In this document: positions 49,948 to 58,625 of the stretch, one piece after another
Layout of the letters: every line of letters starts with the position of its first letter
Position numbering within the stretch: position 1 is the first letter of the stretch
NCBI RefSeq assembly: GCF_014649015.1
Contig: NZ_BMSF01000018.1
Span: forward strand, 83,905-147,904
Length of the DNA stretch: 64,000 nt
From: Streptomyces narbonensis
GTDB taxonomy: Bacteria > Actinomycetota > Actinomycetes > Streptomycetales > Streptomycetaceae
Direction of reading: 5' to 3'
Program-made: the position numbers and the translations under genes
The notes under the pieces: generated by a model
Database searches by the model: none
Told to the model about the DNA's origin: nothing
Seen by the model: the letters and a program-made list of their open reading frames with translations, nothing else

Positions 49948-50736
49948 ATGAGCGTGATACCCGTGCCCGTCCCCGTCGACCGGCTCCACTTCGCCATGCC
50001 GCCCGTCCACGCGACGGCCGAGGAGGAACGCACCCACCGCAGGCAGCGGCTCGCGGGTGCGCTCCGGCTCTTCGGACGGCTCGGATACGAGGAGGGCGTC
50101 TCGGGTCACATCAGCGCCCGCGACCCGGAGTTCCCCGACTGCTACTGGGTGAACCCCTTCGGGGCGCCCTTCGAGGACCTCACCGCGAGCGACCTCGTCC
50201 TCGTCAACGGTGACGGGCAGGTCGTCCGCGGCGGCCAGCACGTGAACCAGGCGGCCTTCACCGTCCACGCCCAGGTCCACCGCGCCCGGCCCGACGTCGT
50301 CGCCGTCGCCCACACCCACTCCCTCCACGGGCGGGCCCTCGCCGCGCTCGGCGAACTCCTCGACCCGCTCACCCAGGAGGCGTGCGCCTTCTACCAGGAC
50401 CACGCCCTCTACGACGCCTACACCGGAGTCACCGTCGACGCCGAGGAAGGCCGCCGGATCGCCCTCGCCCTCGGCTCGTTCAAGGCGATCGTGCTGCGCA
50501 ACCACGGGCTTCTCACCGTCGGCGGCTCCGTCGACGCGGCGGCCTGGTGGTTCATCGCCATGGAACGCTGCGCCCAGGTCCAGCTGACCGCGCGGGCCGC
50601 CGGGAAGCCGGTGCCGATCGACCACCGGGAGGCGGTCGCCACCCGCGAACAGCTGGGCAGCGACCTCGTCGGCTGGATCAACTACCAGCCGCTCTGGCGC
50701 CGGATCAGCCGAGCGGAGCCCGAACTCCTGTCGTAA
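49948..50736 (+). CDS. Class II aldolase/adducin-family protein
   Basis: 262 residues. The domain begins near residue 28 (RRQRLAGALRLFGRLGYEEGVSGHISARDP). Zinc-binding His residues are in AHTHSLHGRALAALG and in LRNHGLLTVGGS, as in fuculose/ribulose phosphate aldolases. The C-terminus (GKPVPIDHREAVATREQLG, WINYQPLWRRI) matches the adducin-like group without a known sugar-phosphate substrate. It stands alone behind the guaA terminator. Confidence 0.88.
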   Translation: MSVIPVPVPVDRLHFAMPPVHATAEEERTHRRQRLAGALRLFGRLGYEEGVSGHISARDPEFPDCYWVNPFGAPFEDLTASDLVLVNGDGQVVRGGQHVNQAAFTVHAQVHRARPDVVAVAHTHSLHGRALAALGELLDPLTQEACAFYQDHALYDAYTGVTVDAEEGRRIALALGSFKAIVLRNHGLLTVGGSVDAAAWWFIAMERCAQVQLTARAAGKPVPIDHREAVATREQLGSDLVGWINYQPLWRRISRAEPELLS

Positions 50737-50924
50737 CACCATCGCTTCACCCTTCTGTACGTCAATGAGATGGCGCGGCAATCACTCTCCGGCGGGGCGC
50801 ACACGGCAGCTCCGGGAGCCGCCGATACGACACAATTCCGTGGAATCAACGGCTGGTTGACCGTTCGGCACGCATCGGAGCGCACCGGATCGCAACGGAA
50901 CGGGTCGTGATGTGAGCTCGGGAA

Positions 50925-52166
50925 GTGAGCACCGTGGCGGTTCAAGAGGCGAGACAGTACGGCGGACACGCGACGGCCTGCGCCGGCTGCGCCCACTGCG
51001 GGAAGGCCGGCCACCGGCGCGCGGTCGCCGCCTTCCTCGCCCGGCGGGACGAGCTGGCCGCCGGGCACGGCGTCCCCGCGGCCGTCGCCCACTCGCCGGT
51101 CGCCGCCCGCCAGTGGGTCTCCGACGAGCTGGCCCAGTCCGCCCGCGCCGTGGCCCTGCGCGGCCGTGAGGCAGGGGCCGTCTGGCTCGACCGGGTCCGC
51201 AGCCGGGGCATCGGCGCCGTCTGGGGAGCCGTCCTCGCCCTCCTCCTGGGCCAGGCCATCACCGCGATCGGGAGCGGCTGGACCGGTGCCCGCACGGCCG
51301 GCCTGTGCACCGCCCTCGTCCTCGCCGCCCTGCTCAGCGCCGCCGCGCACACGCACCGGGCGCGCGGTGGTCTCCTCGCCCCGCTGATCGGCGAGGACAA
51401 CCGGCTCTCCACCAGCCGGGCCGTCGCCGCCGCCTGGCTCCTCCTCCTCGGCTTCACCCTCCCCTTCCTCGCGTTCCTCGCGCCGGGCCGGTCGGCCTTC
51501 GTCCTGTCCCGGGGCGCCGGCCTGCTCACCGTCTTCGCCCTCGTGGCGGCCGTCACCGTCACCGCCCGTCTCGTCGTCTCCGTCCGGATCGCGTCCCGCC
51601 GCCTCCAGAAGGTCCGCGCCGACCGTCCGCGCGCCGCCGACCTGCTCTGCGACGACAGCGGCCGGGCCGGCCTCGCCGACGTCCAGTACCTCCTCGTCTC
51701 CTGCGCCGTCCTGGCCCTGACGGCCGTCGGCCTCGCCCGCGACCCCGGCCGGCTCCCCGAGGTGCCCTGGTCGCTCGTCCTGCTCCTCGCCGTCTCGGCG
51801 GCCTGGTACCTCGCCGCGAAGTGCACCGAGGGCGTCCGCCCGACGATCCACTCCGTCGTCCGCTCCCGGGAGGCGGGCGACCTCGACGCCCCGATCCGCA
51901 CGGGGGACGACATCGAGATCCGCGGCTGCGGCTTCGTCCCGCCGGGCGCCGCCGCCCCCGACCCGCTGACCCGGCTGGTCGTGCGCATCGGTCCCGTCCA
52001 CGCCCACGTCCCCCTCGTCCCGGTCCCGGGCGGCTTCGCCAACCCGACGGACGCGTCCCTCACCGTCCCCCTCCCCGCAGACGTGGAACCGGGCCGGGTG
52101 GAGGTCTCGGTCGTGACGGCGGCCGGGGTCGAGACCAATCGGGTCACGATCGACGTCGTTGACTAG
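50925..52166 (+). CDS. Multi-pass membrane protein with N-terminal Cys motif and C-terminal beta domain
   Basis: 413 residues from the GTG at 50925. An N-terminal CAGCAHCGKAGH looks like a small metal site. About six membrane helices follow (roughly 98-112, 124-140, 160-185, 190-210, 250-265 and 280-295). The last 110 residues (TGDDIEIRGCGFVPPGA, LTRLVVRIGPVHAHVPLV, GRVEVSVVTAAGVETNRVTI) read like an IPT/TIG immunoglobulin-like domain. The family is unknown. The TAG stop (52164-52166) lies inside the terminal inverted repeat of the MITE-like element that follows. Confidence 0.72.
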   Translation: MSTVAVQEARQYGGHATACAGCAHCGKAGHRRAVAAFLARRDELAAGHGVPAAVAHSPVAARQWVSDELAQSARAVALRGREAGAVWLDRVRSRGIGAVWGAVLALLLGQAITAIGSGWTGARTAGLCTALVLAALLSAAAHTHRARGGLLAPLIGEDNRLSTSRAVAAAWLLLLGFTLPFLAFLAPGRSAFVLSRGAGLLTVFALVAAVTVTARLVVSVRIASRRLQKVRADRPRAADLLCDDSGRAGLADVQYLLVSCAVLALTAVGLARDPGRLPEVPWSLVLLLAVSAAWYLAAKCTEGVRPTIHSVVRSREAGDLDAPIRTGDDIEIRGCGFVPPGAAAPDPLTRLVVRIGPVHAHVPLVPVPGGFANPTDASLTVPLPADVEPGRVEVSVVTAAGVETNRVTIDVVD

Positions 52167-52361
52167 GGCGTGTCTTTCGGATCAGGCCGGATCAGGGAGC
52201 GGGGTCTGGTGCGTGCGATCGCAAGGCGGAGGAGGAAGTCAACACGGTGGGGGCACCCCCGTGCCCGAAGGGCTACGGGGGATGTTGGCGACCGACGACA
52301 ACGTGGCGAGCGTGCGTGCCAGACCCCGCGAGCCCGGCATGATCCGAAAGACACGCCCTAG
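52163..52361. mobile_element. 199-bp MITE-like element with perfect 22-bp terminal inverted repeats
   Basis: The ends are exact inverted copies of 22 bp: 52163-52184, beginning CTAGGGCGTGTCTTTCGG, and 52340-52361. Inner parts are also partly complementary (GGGTCTGG near both ends) and the centre holds a hairpin (CACGGTGGGGGCACCCCCGTG-like, at about 52236-52256), so the whole element can fold into a long hairpin. It encodes no protein. It is a non-autonomous element mobilised by a transposase elsewhere; CTAG or TA at the borders is the likely target duplication. Confidence 0.85.
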
Positions 52362-52451
52362 CGTCCGGCCCCCTCCACGTATCCCTGCGGCGCGAGTCCG
52401 AGGAGAATCGTTCCGCGAACAGTCGTACGGGACGTGGAGAGGTGACCGGCG

Positions 52452-52994
52452 ATGACGGGACGAGCGGACCGGACCAGCGGCACGACGGGATGGCGGGCCA
52501 CCTACGCCCGACGGCAGGTCACCTTCGACCGGTGGAAGGCCTTCGCCTCCCGGTACGCCCTCGTCCCGCTGCGGCTCTTCCTCGGAATCACGTTCATCTA
52601 CGCGAGCCTCGACAAGCTCACCGACTCCGCCTTCTTCGCCGCCGACGGCAGCGGCTCCATCGGCGAGACGATGCGCGCCGTGCGGGACAGCTCGGCGATC
52701 CCGGGCCTCGTCGACCTCGCCCTCAAGAACCCCGCGGGCTTCGGGTACGCCATCGCCTTCGGAGAGCTCGCGGTCGGGATCGGGACCCTGATCGGTCTCT
52801 ACGCCCGCGTGGCGGCGCTCGGCGGCGCGCTGATCTCCCTGAGCCTGTGGCTGACCGTGAGCTGGCAGGTGAACCCGTACTACCTGGGCAACGACCTGGC
52901 CTATCTGATGGCCTGGCTCCCGCTGCTGCTGGCCGGGGCGTCCGTGCTGTCGGTGGACCGGCTTCTCGCCGACCGGCGGCGCCGTATCTCGTAG
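52452..52994 (+). CDS. DoxX-family membrane protein
   Basis: 180 residues. After a basic cytoplasmic N-terminus come four predicted membrane helices with the DoxX pattern: LVPLRLFLGITFIYASLDKL, FGYAIAFGELAVGIGTLIGLY, ALGGALISLSLWLTV and LAYLMAWLPLLLAGASVLSVD. DoxX proteins are linked to thiol/redox and membrane stress complexes in actinobacteria. Its last 94 bp overlap an antisense small membrane protein gene. Confidence 0.88.
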   Translation: MTGRADRTSGTTGWRATYARRQVTFDRWKAFASRYALVPLRLFLGITFIYASLDKLTDSAFFAADGSGSIGETMRAVRDSSAIPGLVDLALKNPAGFGYAIAFGELAVGIGTLIGLYARVAALGGALISLSLWLTVSWQVNPYYLGNDLAYLMAWLPLLLAGASVLSVDRLLADRRRRIS

Positions 52995-53164
52995 GTCATC
53001 CAGCCCGCGAAACCGGCCGTGCCCAGACCGGCGCAGAGGACCGGGACCACCCCGAACCACGGGGTCGTCCAGGCTCCGGCGAGGTCGCCCGCGAAGACCG
53101 CGGCCAGGGTGAGGGCGGTGAGGCCGACGATCAGCCGGCCGGGGCGGAACTCATGAAGCAGCAC
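52901..53164 (-). CDS. Small two-helix membrane protein overlapping doxX antisense
   Basis: 87 residues: two membrane helices (about 10-29 and 37-59, with LIVGLTALTLAAVFAGDLAG and TPWFGVVPVLCAGLG) and a basic Ser/Arg-rich tail. The tail is read from DNA that also codes the DoxX C-terminus on the other strand (94 bp shared). It starts 14 bp inside the end of the PspC gene and looks translationally coupled to it. The helical part is convincing; the tail may be little constrained. Confidence 0.6.
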   Translation of the reverse strand: MLLHEFRPGRLIVGLTALTLAAVFAGDLAGAWTTPWFGVVPVLCAGLGTAGFAGWMTYEIRRRRSARSRSTDSTDAPASSSGSQAIR

Positions 53165-54491
53165 GGGTGACCTCCACCTGTCCGATGCCGACCTCGAGCG
53201 AGAGGTCCAGCGTGCCTGCCGGGACGGTCCCGGCCGGTGGGGCGAGCGTGTGGGTCTCGTTCTGGTCCGGGGCGATGTCGATGTCCTCCGCGGTCTGTCC
53301 GGGAAGCTGCAGATCGCCGAGCCCCACTTCGGCGTGGACCTTCACCACGACGTCCTTCGGGACGACCACCTTGAGCTGTCCGGCGCCCACCTCGGCCCGG
53401 GTGGTGACGGTCCTGCCCGCGGGGACCGGGAGGGCCGACAGGTCGAGCAGGCCCACGCCGGTGCCCAGCTCGTAGGAGGGCTGCACCGAGGCGACGGTGG
53501 CCGGCTTCCACGTCTCGTCGACCCAGTCCGTGGTGATCCGGTCGGGCAGGGCGACCGCCCCGGCGAGCAGGCAGGCCGTGATCACGGTGGTGACGATCGT
53601 CCCGAAGCCGGTGCGGCCGAGGAAGGAGCTGACGGCGAGGCCCAGACCGAACACGGCGAGGGCGGCGACCAGACCCGTCTGCAGGCTCGTGCCCAGCGGC
53701 TCGGTCTCCCAGGTGAGGGCGGTGCCGAGGACGGCCGCGAGCATCGCGAGGAGATGGACGAGACCGGCGATGGAGAGCGGACTCCGCCGGACCGAGGGCG
53801 TCGGCCGGTCGGCGCCGGAGGAGCCGGGCCCCCACTGGCTTCCGGGCTTCGGCATTACGCCGTCGACCTTGCCGTCCTTGTCGACGATGCCGTGCGGCCC
53901 CCACAGGTAGGAGAAGGTCACCCTGCCGGTCGACCCGTCCTTCACGATCGGGTCCTTCCACCAGGAGTGGTACTCGACCAGGGGCGGCGCCTTGGTCTCG
54001 GGCGGCGCCTCGACGACCACGTGGGCGGCCCCCGTCTCCGTCCGGCCCTCCGCCTCGCCGCCGACGGCCCGGCGCCGCGACCAGACCGCCGCGCCGCACA
54101 CCGCGAGCGACAGCAGCATCGTGAAGCCCAGCATCGACCCGCTGCGCAGCGTCGTCAGGAAGATCCCGCAGCCGGTCAGCGCCATGAATACGGCGGCCAG
54201 GGTCGCCCCGGTGACCCGGCCGGTCAGGAGCCTGCGCCCCTCGTGCTCGTCCTCGCCCGCGAGCGGGACGAGCAGCCACGCGAAGCCGTAGAAGATCAGG
54301 CCCACCCCGCCCGTCACGGACAGCACGCCGACCGTGATCCGGAAGATCACCGGGTCGAGGTCGAAGTGCCGGCCGAGCCCGGCGCAGACTCCGCCGACGA
54401 CCTTGCCGCTCCGCGAACGCTGCAGAGGCAGGGAGGCATCGGCCTCCGCCGGCGGCGGGGCCTCGTGGGTCGAAGGCTTCGAGCTCGTCAT
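53151..54491 (-). CDS. PspC-domain multi-pass membrane protein with LiaF-like C-terminal domain
   Basis: 446 residues from the ATG at 54491. The PspC domain (LQRSRSGKVVGGVCAGLGRHF, DPVIFRITVGVLSVTGGVGLIFYGFAWLLVP, positions about 27-80) is followed by further membrane helices and a C-terminal beta-rich domain of about 110 residues (TRAEVGAGQLKVVVPKDVVV, HAEVGLGDLQLPG, LEVGIGQVEV), the LiaF/DUF2154-type toast-rack repeat. Such proteins tune LiaSR-like cell-envelope stress systems. It is divergent from a PspC-containing histidine kinase, which fits that role. Confidence 0.88.
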   Translation of the reverse strand: MTSSKPSTHEAPPPAEADASLPLQRSRSGKVVGGVCAGLGRHFDLDPVIFRITVGVLSVTGGVGLIFYGFAWLLVPLAGEDEHEGRRLLTGRVTGATLAAVFMALTGCGIFLTTLRSGSMLGFTMLLSLAVCGAAVWSRRRAVGGEAEGRTETGAAHVVVEAPPETKAPPLVEYHSWWKDPIVKDGSTGRVTFSYLWGPHGIVDKDGKVDGVMPKPGSQWGPGSSGADRPTPSVRRSPLSIAGLVHLLAMLAAVLGTALTWETEPLGTSLQTGLVAALAVFGLGLAVSSFLGRTGFGTIVTTVITACLLAGAVALPDRITTDWVDETWKPATVASVQPSYELGTGVGLLDLSALPVPAGRTVTTRAEVGAGQLKVVVPKDVVVKVHAEVGLGDLQLPGQTAEDIDIAPDQNETHTLAPPAGTVPAGTLDLSLEVGIGQVEVTRAAS

Positions 54492-54566
54492 GAGTCCATG
54501 GTGACGGCCCGTGACCCGATGCGGCACCGGGATCGACCCTGGCCCGACCCTGATATTCGCAGGGGC

Positions 54567-54607
54567 GTCGGCCCTGAGGGGTTACCAGGGGAGATCTCAG
54601 GGCCGAC
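54567..54607. promoter_or_regulatory. 11-bp-arm inverted repeat in the PspC/histidine-kinase divergent region
   Basis: GTCGGCCCTGA at 54567-54577 and its exact inverse TCAGGGCCGAC at 54597-54607. CCCTGA half-sites also occur at 54548-54553 and 54607-54612, and CCGACCCTGAT is a direct repeat at 54544-54554 and 54603-54613. The cluster lies between two divergent genes of one envelope-stress module and is a likely site for autoregulation by the LuxR-type regulator. Confidence 0.7.
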
Positions 54608-54647
54608 CCTGATGTCCGGGGCGGGGCGGACGTGTGACGATCGGTGC

Positions 54648-55913
54648 ATGTCCGCAGCCGCTCGTGTCACCGAGGCCGACGAACCACCCGTGCGCAGGCT
54701 CTACCGGAGCGCCGACGGGCGGTGGCTCGGCGGTGTCGCGCGCGGCCTCGCCGGCCACCTCGGGCTGCCGGTCGTCTGGGTGCGCGCGCTGTTCGTGGCG
54801 CTGTTCTTCACGGACGGCCTCGGCGTCCTGCTGTACGCGGTGTTCTGGATAGTCGTCCCGCTCGGCGTCGGCGGCCGGGCCGCTCCCCGCCCGGTCTTCG
54901 AGATCACCCCGGACGGCCGTCGTCGGCTCCGCAAGCCGGACAAGGGCCAGGTTTTCGCCCTGATCGCGCTCGTGATCGGCAGCGTGGCCCTCATCGGGAA
55001 GGTCAACGTCGACAACGAGTCGGGGCGGTACATCTGGCCGCTCCTCCTCATAGCGGTCGGCGTCGTCCTCGTCTGGCGCCAGGCGGACAACGCCCGCCGG
55101 GCCAGCTGGACCGAGTCCGGCCGGCGCAGGCGCACCTTCCAGCTCGTCCGCGGACTCGTCGGCGTCGCCCTCGTCGGCACGGGCCTCGCGGTCTTCCTGG
55201 TGGTCCGCGGCTCCGTCGCCCAGCTGGGGACGGCCCTCACCGCGGCCGTCGCGGTCCTCACCGGGATAGCGCTGCTCGCCGGTCCCTGGCTGGTCCGGAT
55301 GTCGCAGGACCTGACGGAGGAGCGGACCATGCGCATCCGCGCGCAGGAGCGGGCCGAGGTCGCGGCACACGTCCACGACTCGGTGCTGCACACCCTCACG
55401 CTGATCCAGCGCAATGCCGACGACGCGGGGGAGGTGCGCCGGCTCGCCCGCGCGCAGGAGCGGGAGCTGCGGAACTGGCTCTACCGGCCCGAGGGCACCG
55501 GCCGGGACGAGGAGGAGCCGGCGACGCTGGCGGAGGCGGTGAAGAAGGCCGCGGCCGAGGTCGAGGACAAGCACGGGGTTCCGTTGGAGGTCGTCGTCGT
55601 CGGCGACTGCCCGCTGGACGAGAAACTGACCGCGCAGATGCAGGCCGCGCGCGAGGCGATGGTGAACGCCGCCAAGTACGGTGGCGAGGGTGGGGCGGTG
55701 CAAGTTTTCGCCGAGGTGGAGGGCCGCATGGTCTTCGTCTCGGTGCGGGACCGCGGTCCGGGCTTCGACCTGGACGCCGTGCCCGAGGACCGGATGGGCG
55801 TACGAGAATCGATCATCGGCCGTATGCAGCGCAACGGCGGTTCGGCCCGGCTGCGGTCCGTGCCGGGCGGGGGCACCGAAGTGGAGCTTGAGATGGAGAG
55901 GGCGGACGGATGA
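54648..55913 (+). CDS. Histidine kinase with N-terminal PspC domain
   Basis: 421 residues from the ATG at 54648. An N-terminal PspC domain (RSADGRWLGGVARGLAGHLG, VWVRALFVALFFTDGLGVLLY) is followed by four more membrane helices, a dimerisation segment with phosphorylatable H243 (VAAHVHDSVLHTLTLIQRN) of the NarL-family (HisKA_3) type, and an ATPase domain (REAMVNAAKYGGEG, VRDRGPGFDLDAV). It overlaps the response regulator gene by 4 bp. It is probably an envelope-stress sensor controlled through its PspC part. Confidence 0.93.
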   Translation: MSAAARVTEADEPPVRRLYRSADGRWLGGVARGLAGHLGLPVVWVRALFVALFFTDGLGVLLYAVFWIVVPLGVGGRAAPRPVFEITPDGRRRLRKPDKGQVFALIALVIGSVALIGKVNVDNESGRYIWPLLLIAVGVVLVWRQADNARRASWTESGRRRRTFQLVRGLVGVALVGTGLAVFLVVRGSVAQLGTALTAAVAVLTGIALLAGPWLVRMSQDLTEERTMRIRAQERAEVAAHVHDSVLHTLTLIQRNADDAGEVRRLARAQERELRNWLYRPEGTGRDEEEPATLAEAVKKAAAEVEDKHGVPLEVVVVGDCPLDEKLTAQMQAAREAMVNAAKYGGEGGAVQVFAEVEGRMVFVSVRDRGPGFDLDAVPEDRMGVRESIIGRMQRNGGSARLRSVPGGGTEVELEMERADG

Positions 55914-56611
55914 GCGACGAGACCGGTACGACGGGGGCGGAGACCGTGGAGCGCCGGGTGCGGGTCGTGCTCGTCGACGACCACCGAATGTTCCGTACGG
56001 GAGTGCAGGCGGAGATCGGCCGGACCGAGGTCACGGGGGTCGAGGTGGTCGGTGAGGCCGCCGACGTCGATCAGGCGGTCACGGTCATCACCGCGACCCG
56101 GCCCGAGGTCGTCCTCCTCGACGTGCACCTGCCGGGGGGTGGCGGCGTCGAGGTGCTGCGCCGCTGCGCGAGCCTGATGGCGGCCCCCGAGGACCCGGTC
56201 CGCTTCCTGGCGCTGTCCGTCTCGGACGCGGCCGAGGACGTCATCGGGGTGATCCGGGGCGGTGCCCGCGGCTACGTCACGAAGACGATCACCGGTACCG
56301 ACCTGGTCGACTCGATCTTCCGCGTCCAGGAGGGCGACGCCGTCTTCTCGCCGCGGCTCGCCGGTTTCGTCCTGGACGCCTTCGCCTCGACGGACGCGCC
56401 GCCGGTGGACGAGGACATGGACCGGCTGACCCAGCGCGAGCGGGAGGTGCTGCGGCTGATCGCCCGGGGATACGCGTACAAGGAGATCGCCAAGCAGCTC
56501 TACATCTCGGTGAAGACGGTCGAGTCGCACGTCTCGGCGGTGCTGCGGAAGCTCCAGCTCTCCAACCGCCACGAGCTGACCCGCTGGGCCACCGCCCGCC
56601 GCCTGGTCTGA
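55910..56611 (+). CDS. LuxR/NarL-family response regulator, partner of the PspC kinase
   Basis: 233 residues. The receiver domain has an acidic pocket (VVLVDDHRMFRTG), phosphorylatable D71 (VVLLDVHLPG) and a KTITG-type lysine. The LuxR DNA-binding domain has LTQREREVLRLIARGYAYKE and LYISVKTVESHVSAVLRKLQ. The start overlaps the kinase stop as ATGA, so the pair is coupled. It is likely to bind the inverted repeat at 54567-54607 (inference). Confidence 0.95.
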   Translation: MSDETGTTGAETVERRVRVVLVDDHRMFRTGVQAEIGRTEVTGVEVVGEAADVDQAVTVITATRPEVVLLDVHLPGGGGVEVLRRCASLMAAPEDPVRFLALSVSDAAEDVIGVIRGGARGYVTKTITGTDLVDSIFRVQEGDAVFSPRLAGFVLDAFASTDAPPVDEDMDRLTQREREVLRLIARGYAYKEIAKQLYISVKTVESHVSAVLRKLQLSNRHELTRWATARRLV

Positions 56612-56663
56612 GCCCTGCCCGACCCGCGCCCCTCACGGCGGGGCCCGGCCCGGTCGGGTCCGG

Positions 56664-57803
56664 TCACCCGACCCGGGTCGCTCCGGCGAAGGGCATCTCG
56701 TCGATCGGGGCGACCCGCACCGGGGCGCCGGGGCGGGGGGCGTGGATCATCTGGCCGCCGCCGATGTAGAGCCCGACGTGGCTGATCCCGGAGTAGAAGA
56801 AGACCAGGTCACCGGGGGCGAGCTGGGAGCGGGAGACCCGCTGTCCGGCGTTGATCTGGGTGTACGTCGTGCGGGGGAGGGCGACGCCGGCCGCACGCCA
56901 GGCGGCCTGGGTGAGCCCCGAGCAGTCGTACGCGGACGGGCCCGTCGCCCCCCAGACGTACGGCTTGCCGAGCTGCGCGCGGGCGAAGGAGACGGCCTCG
57001 GCGGCCCGGTTGTTCGGGGCGGTCACGGGGCCGCGCTCGCCGCCCGAGGAGCGGTCGGCGCGCGGCGCGCCCGGGTCGGCGGTGGCGCCGGCGGCCGTGG
57101 CCGTACCTCCCGCCATGGCGCCGCTCGCGCTGTCGCTGCCCGGGGCGCGGACGCTGTCCCGGGCCGCGACGGCGGCGTCGTACCGGGCGCGCTCCTCCGC
57201 GGTCAGCCGGGCCAGCAGGGTCCTGGCCGCCTCCAGCTTGCCGAGGACGACGGTCCGCTGCCGCCGCAGCTCCTCCTCGTGCCCGCGCAGTGCGGTCAGC
57301 CGTCCCGCGGACTCGGAGCGCAGCTGCCGGAGCGCGCCGAGCTCGCGCCGCACGGCGGTGACGGCCACCGCCTGCCGGTCCGCGGCCTTCTCCGCGAGCG
57401 CGGCCCGCTCCAGGTACTCGTCGGGGTCGGAGGTGAGGGCGAGCTGTACGGCGGGGTCGAGACCGCCGGAGCGGTACTGCGCGGTGGCCATGGACCCGAG
57501 CCCGTCCCGGGCGGTGTTGAGCCGCTCGGCCCTGCGGGCGGCCTCGTCGCGCAGCCGGTCGAACGCCGCGCGAGAGGCGTCGGCCCGCTCCTTCGCCCCG
57601 TTGTACTTCTCCGTCGCGACCTCGGCCTCGTGGTAGAGCCGGTCGACCTTCGCCTTGACCTGGGCGGTGGTGAGGCGGGGGTCCGCGTGTCCGGATCCCT
57701 CGAAGAGCGTGGCGGTCGCCGCGGAGGCGAGGGCGAGGGTGGCGGCGGTGCGGACCGCCGGTCCACCGAGCGGGGACTGCCTGGGTTTTCGGTGCGCTGC
57801 CAC
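56664..57803 (-). CDS. Secreted NlpC/P60 peptidoglycan hydrolase (RipA-like)
   Basis: 379 residues. A signal peptide (about 1-40, ending SGHADP) is followed by a long coiled-coil (about 45-215), a Ser/Ala/Gly linker and a C-terminal NlpC/P60 domain with C294 (AYDCSGLTQAAW), His (ISHVGLYIGGG) and a third His (MIHAPRPG). Such enzymes cut D-Glu-mDAP bonds in wall peptides during growth and septation; the coiled coil usually restrains activity. The terminal Gly ends three residues after the domain. Confidence 0.93.
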   Translation of the reverse strand: MAAHRKPRQSPLGGPAVRTAATLALASAATATLFEGSGHADPRLTTAQVKAKVDRLYHEAEVATEKYNGAKERADASRAAFDRLRDEAARRAERLNTARDGLGSMATAQYRSGGLDPAVQLALTSDPDEYLERAALAEKAADRQAVAVTAVRRELGALRQLRSESAGRLTALRGHEEELRRQRTVVLGKLEAARTLLARLTAEERARYDAAVAARDSVRAPGSDSASGAMAGGTATAAGATADPGAPRADRSSGGERGPVTAPNNRAAEAVSFARAQLGKPYVWGATGPSAYDCSGLTQAAWRAAGVALPRTTYTQINAGQRVSRSQLAPGDLVFFYSGISHVGLYIGGGQMIHAPRPGAPVRVAPIDEMPFAGATRVG

Positions 57804-58149
57804 GAGGGCGGGTCACATCCTCTTCCCTGCGGGGGGAACGGTGCCCGCAGGGCCGACGGCGGACCGCACAGGGGAGACGGACCGCCGCCGGGTTTTCCTG
57901 GCGGGGATGACCGGCAGCCGCCGGGTGACCGGCGGTGGTGGGAGCCGGCCACCTGCTGGAAGACGCTAAACCTCGGGGTCACGCGCGGGCAGTGAGTTGA
58001 TCGCTATTGGCGACAGGTGACGGACATGGACCGAAGTCGTTCGCCCGGGGTGGCGGGCGAGGGGACATTGCGGCAGAGGACCGACCGAAGCGCCGGAGGG
58101 AGTGGACCCGGCCGGAGGTCGGTGCTAAGGCCCCATTAGGCTCCGCCCC
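57804..58149. other. 346-bp divergent leader region
   Basis: No gene is seen. It serves as 5' region for the NlpC/P60 gene (minus strand) and the small membrane protein (plus strand). Several GC hairpins are possible, including CCGCCGG-TGA-CCGGCGG at about 57918-57934. Cell-wall hydrolase genes in actinobacteria often have c-di-AMP (ydaO-type) riboswitch leaders; I looked for the conserved core here and could not find it. Confidence 0.5.
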
Positions 58150-58503
58150 ATGGACGTACTCATCAATGTCTTCGTCGCCCTGCACATCATCGGTATCGCC
58201 TCCCTCCTGGGCGGATTCCTCACCCAGATGAAGGCGATGGGCGCCGGTACGGCCCGCTTCACCCCCGCGATGCTGCACGGCGCGCTGGTCATGCTCGTCA
58301 CGGGCGTCGCACTCGTCGGCCTCAACCAGGCCGACGACCAGACCGTGAACAACATCAAGATCGGCATCAAGCTGGCCGTGCTCGTCGTCATCCTCGGCCT
58401 GGTCTACGTCAAGCGGGACGAGGAGAAGGTCGACAAGGGCCTCTTCGCCGCCGTCGGCGCCCTCACCACGGCGAACATCTTCATCGCCACCCTCTGGACC
58501 TGA
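58150..58503 (+). CDS. Small membrane protein
   Basis: 117 residues with four predicted membrane helices (about 3-22, 41-58, 70-86 and 98-115) and short loops. Helix 1 has a His (LHIIGIASLLGGF) and helix 2 starts at a His-Gly (MLHGALVMLVTGVALVGL), reminiscent of small heme- or copper-related membrane proteins, but no family is recognised. It is monocistronic, 122 bp before pcrA. Confidence 0.75.
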   Translation: MDVLINVFVALHIIGIASLLGGFLTQMKAMGAGTARFTPAMLHGALVMLVTGVALVGLNQADDQTVNNIKIGIKLAVLVVILGLVYVKRDEEKVDKGLFAAVGALTTANIFIATLWT

Positions 58504-58625
58504 GCCCCGGACGCTCCGCGCACGAGCCCCGGACCCGTCGTGTGACCGGTTCCGCAGCCGGGTGACGAAGGCGGCTCCCGAAGGCGGGCCCGGATGTCGG
58601 TGCGGCGTCCTAGACTCGTGAGGCG

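Noticed and set aside
57804..58050. Possible c-di-AMP (ydaO-type) riboswitch before the NlpC/P60 gene
   Set aside because: Such leaders are common before wall hydrolases in actinobacteria, but I could not match the conserved core; only generic GC hairpins are visible. A covariance-model search would decide.
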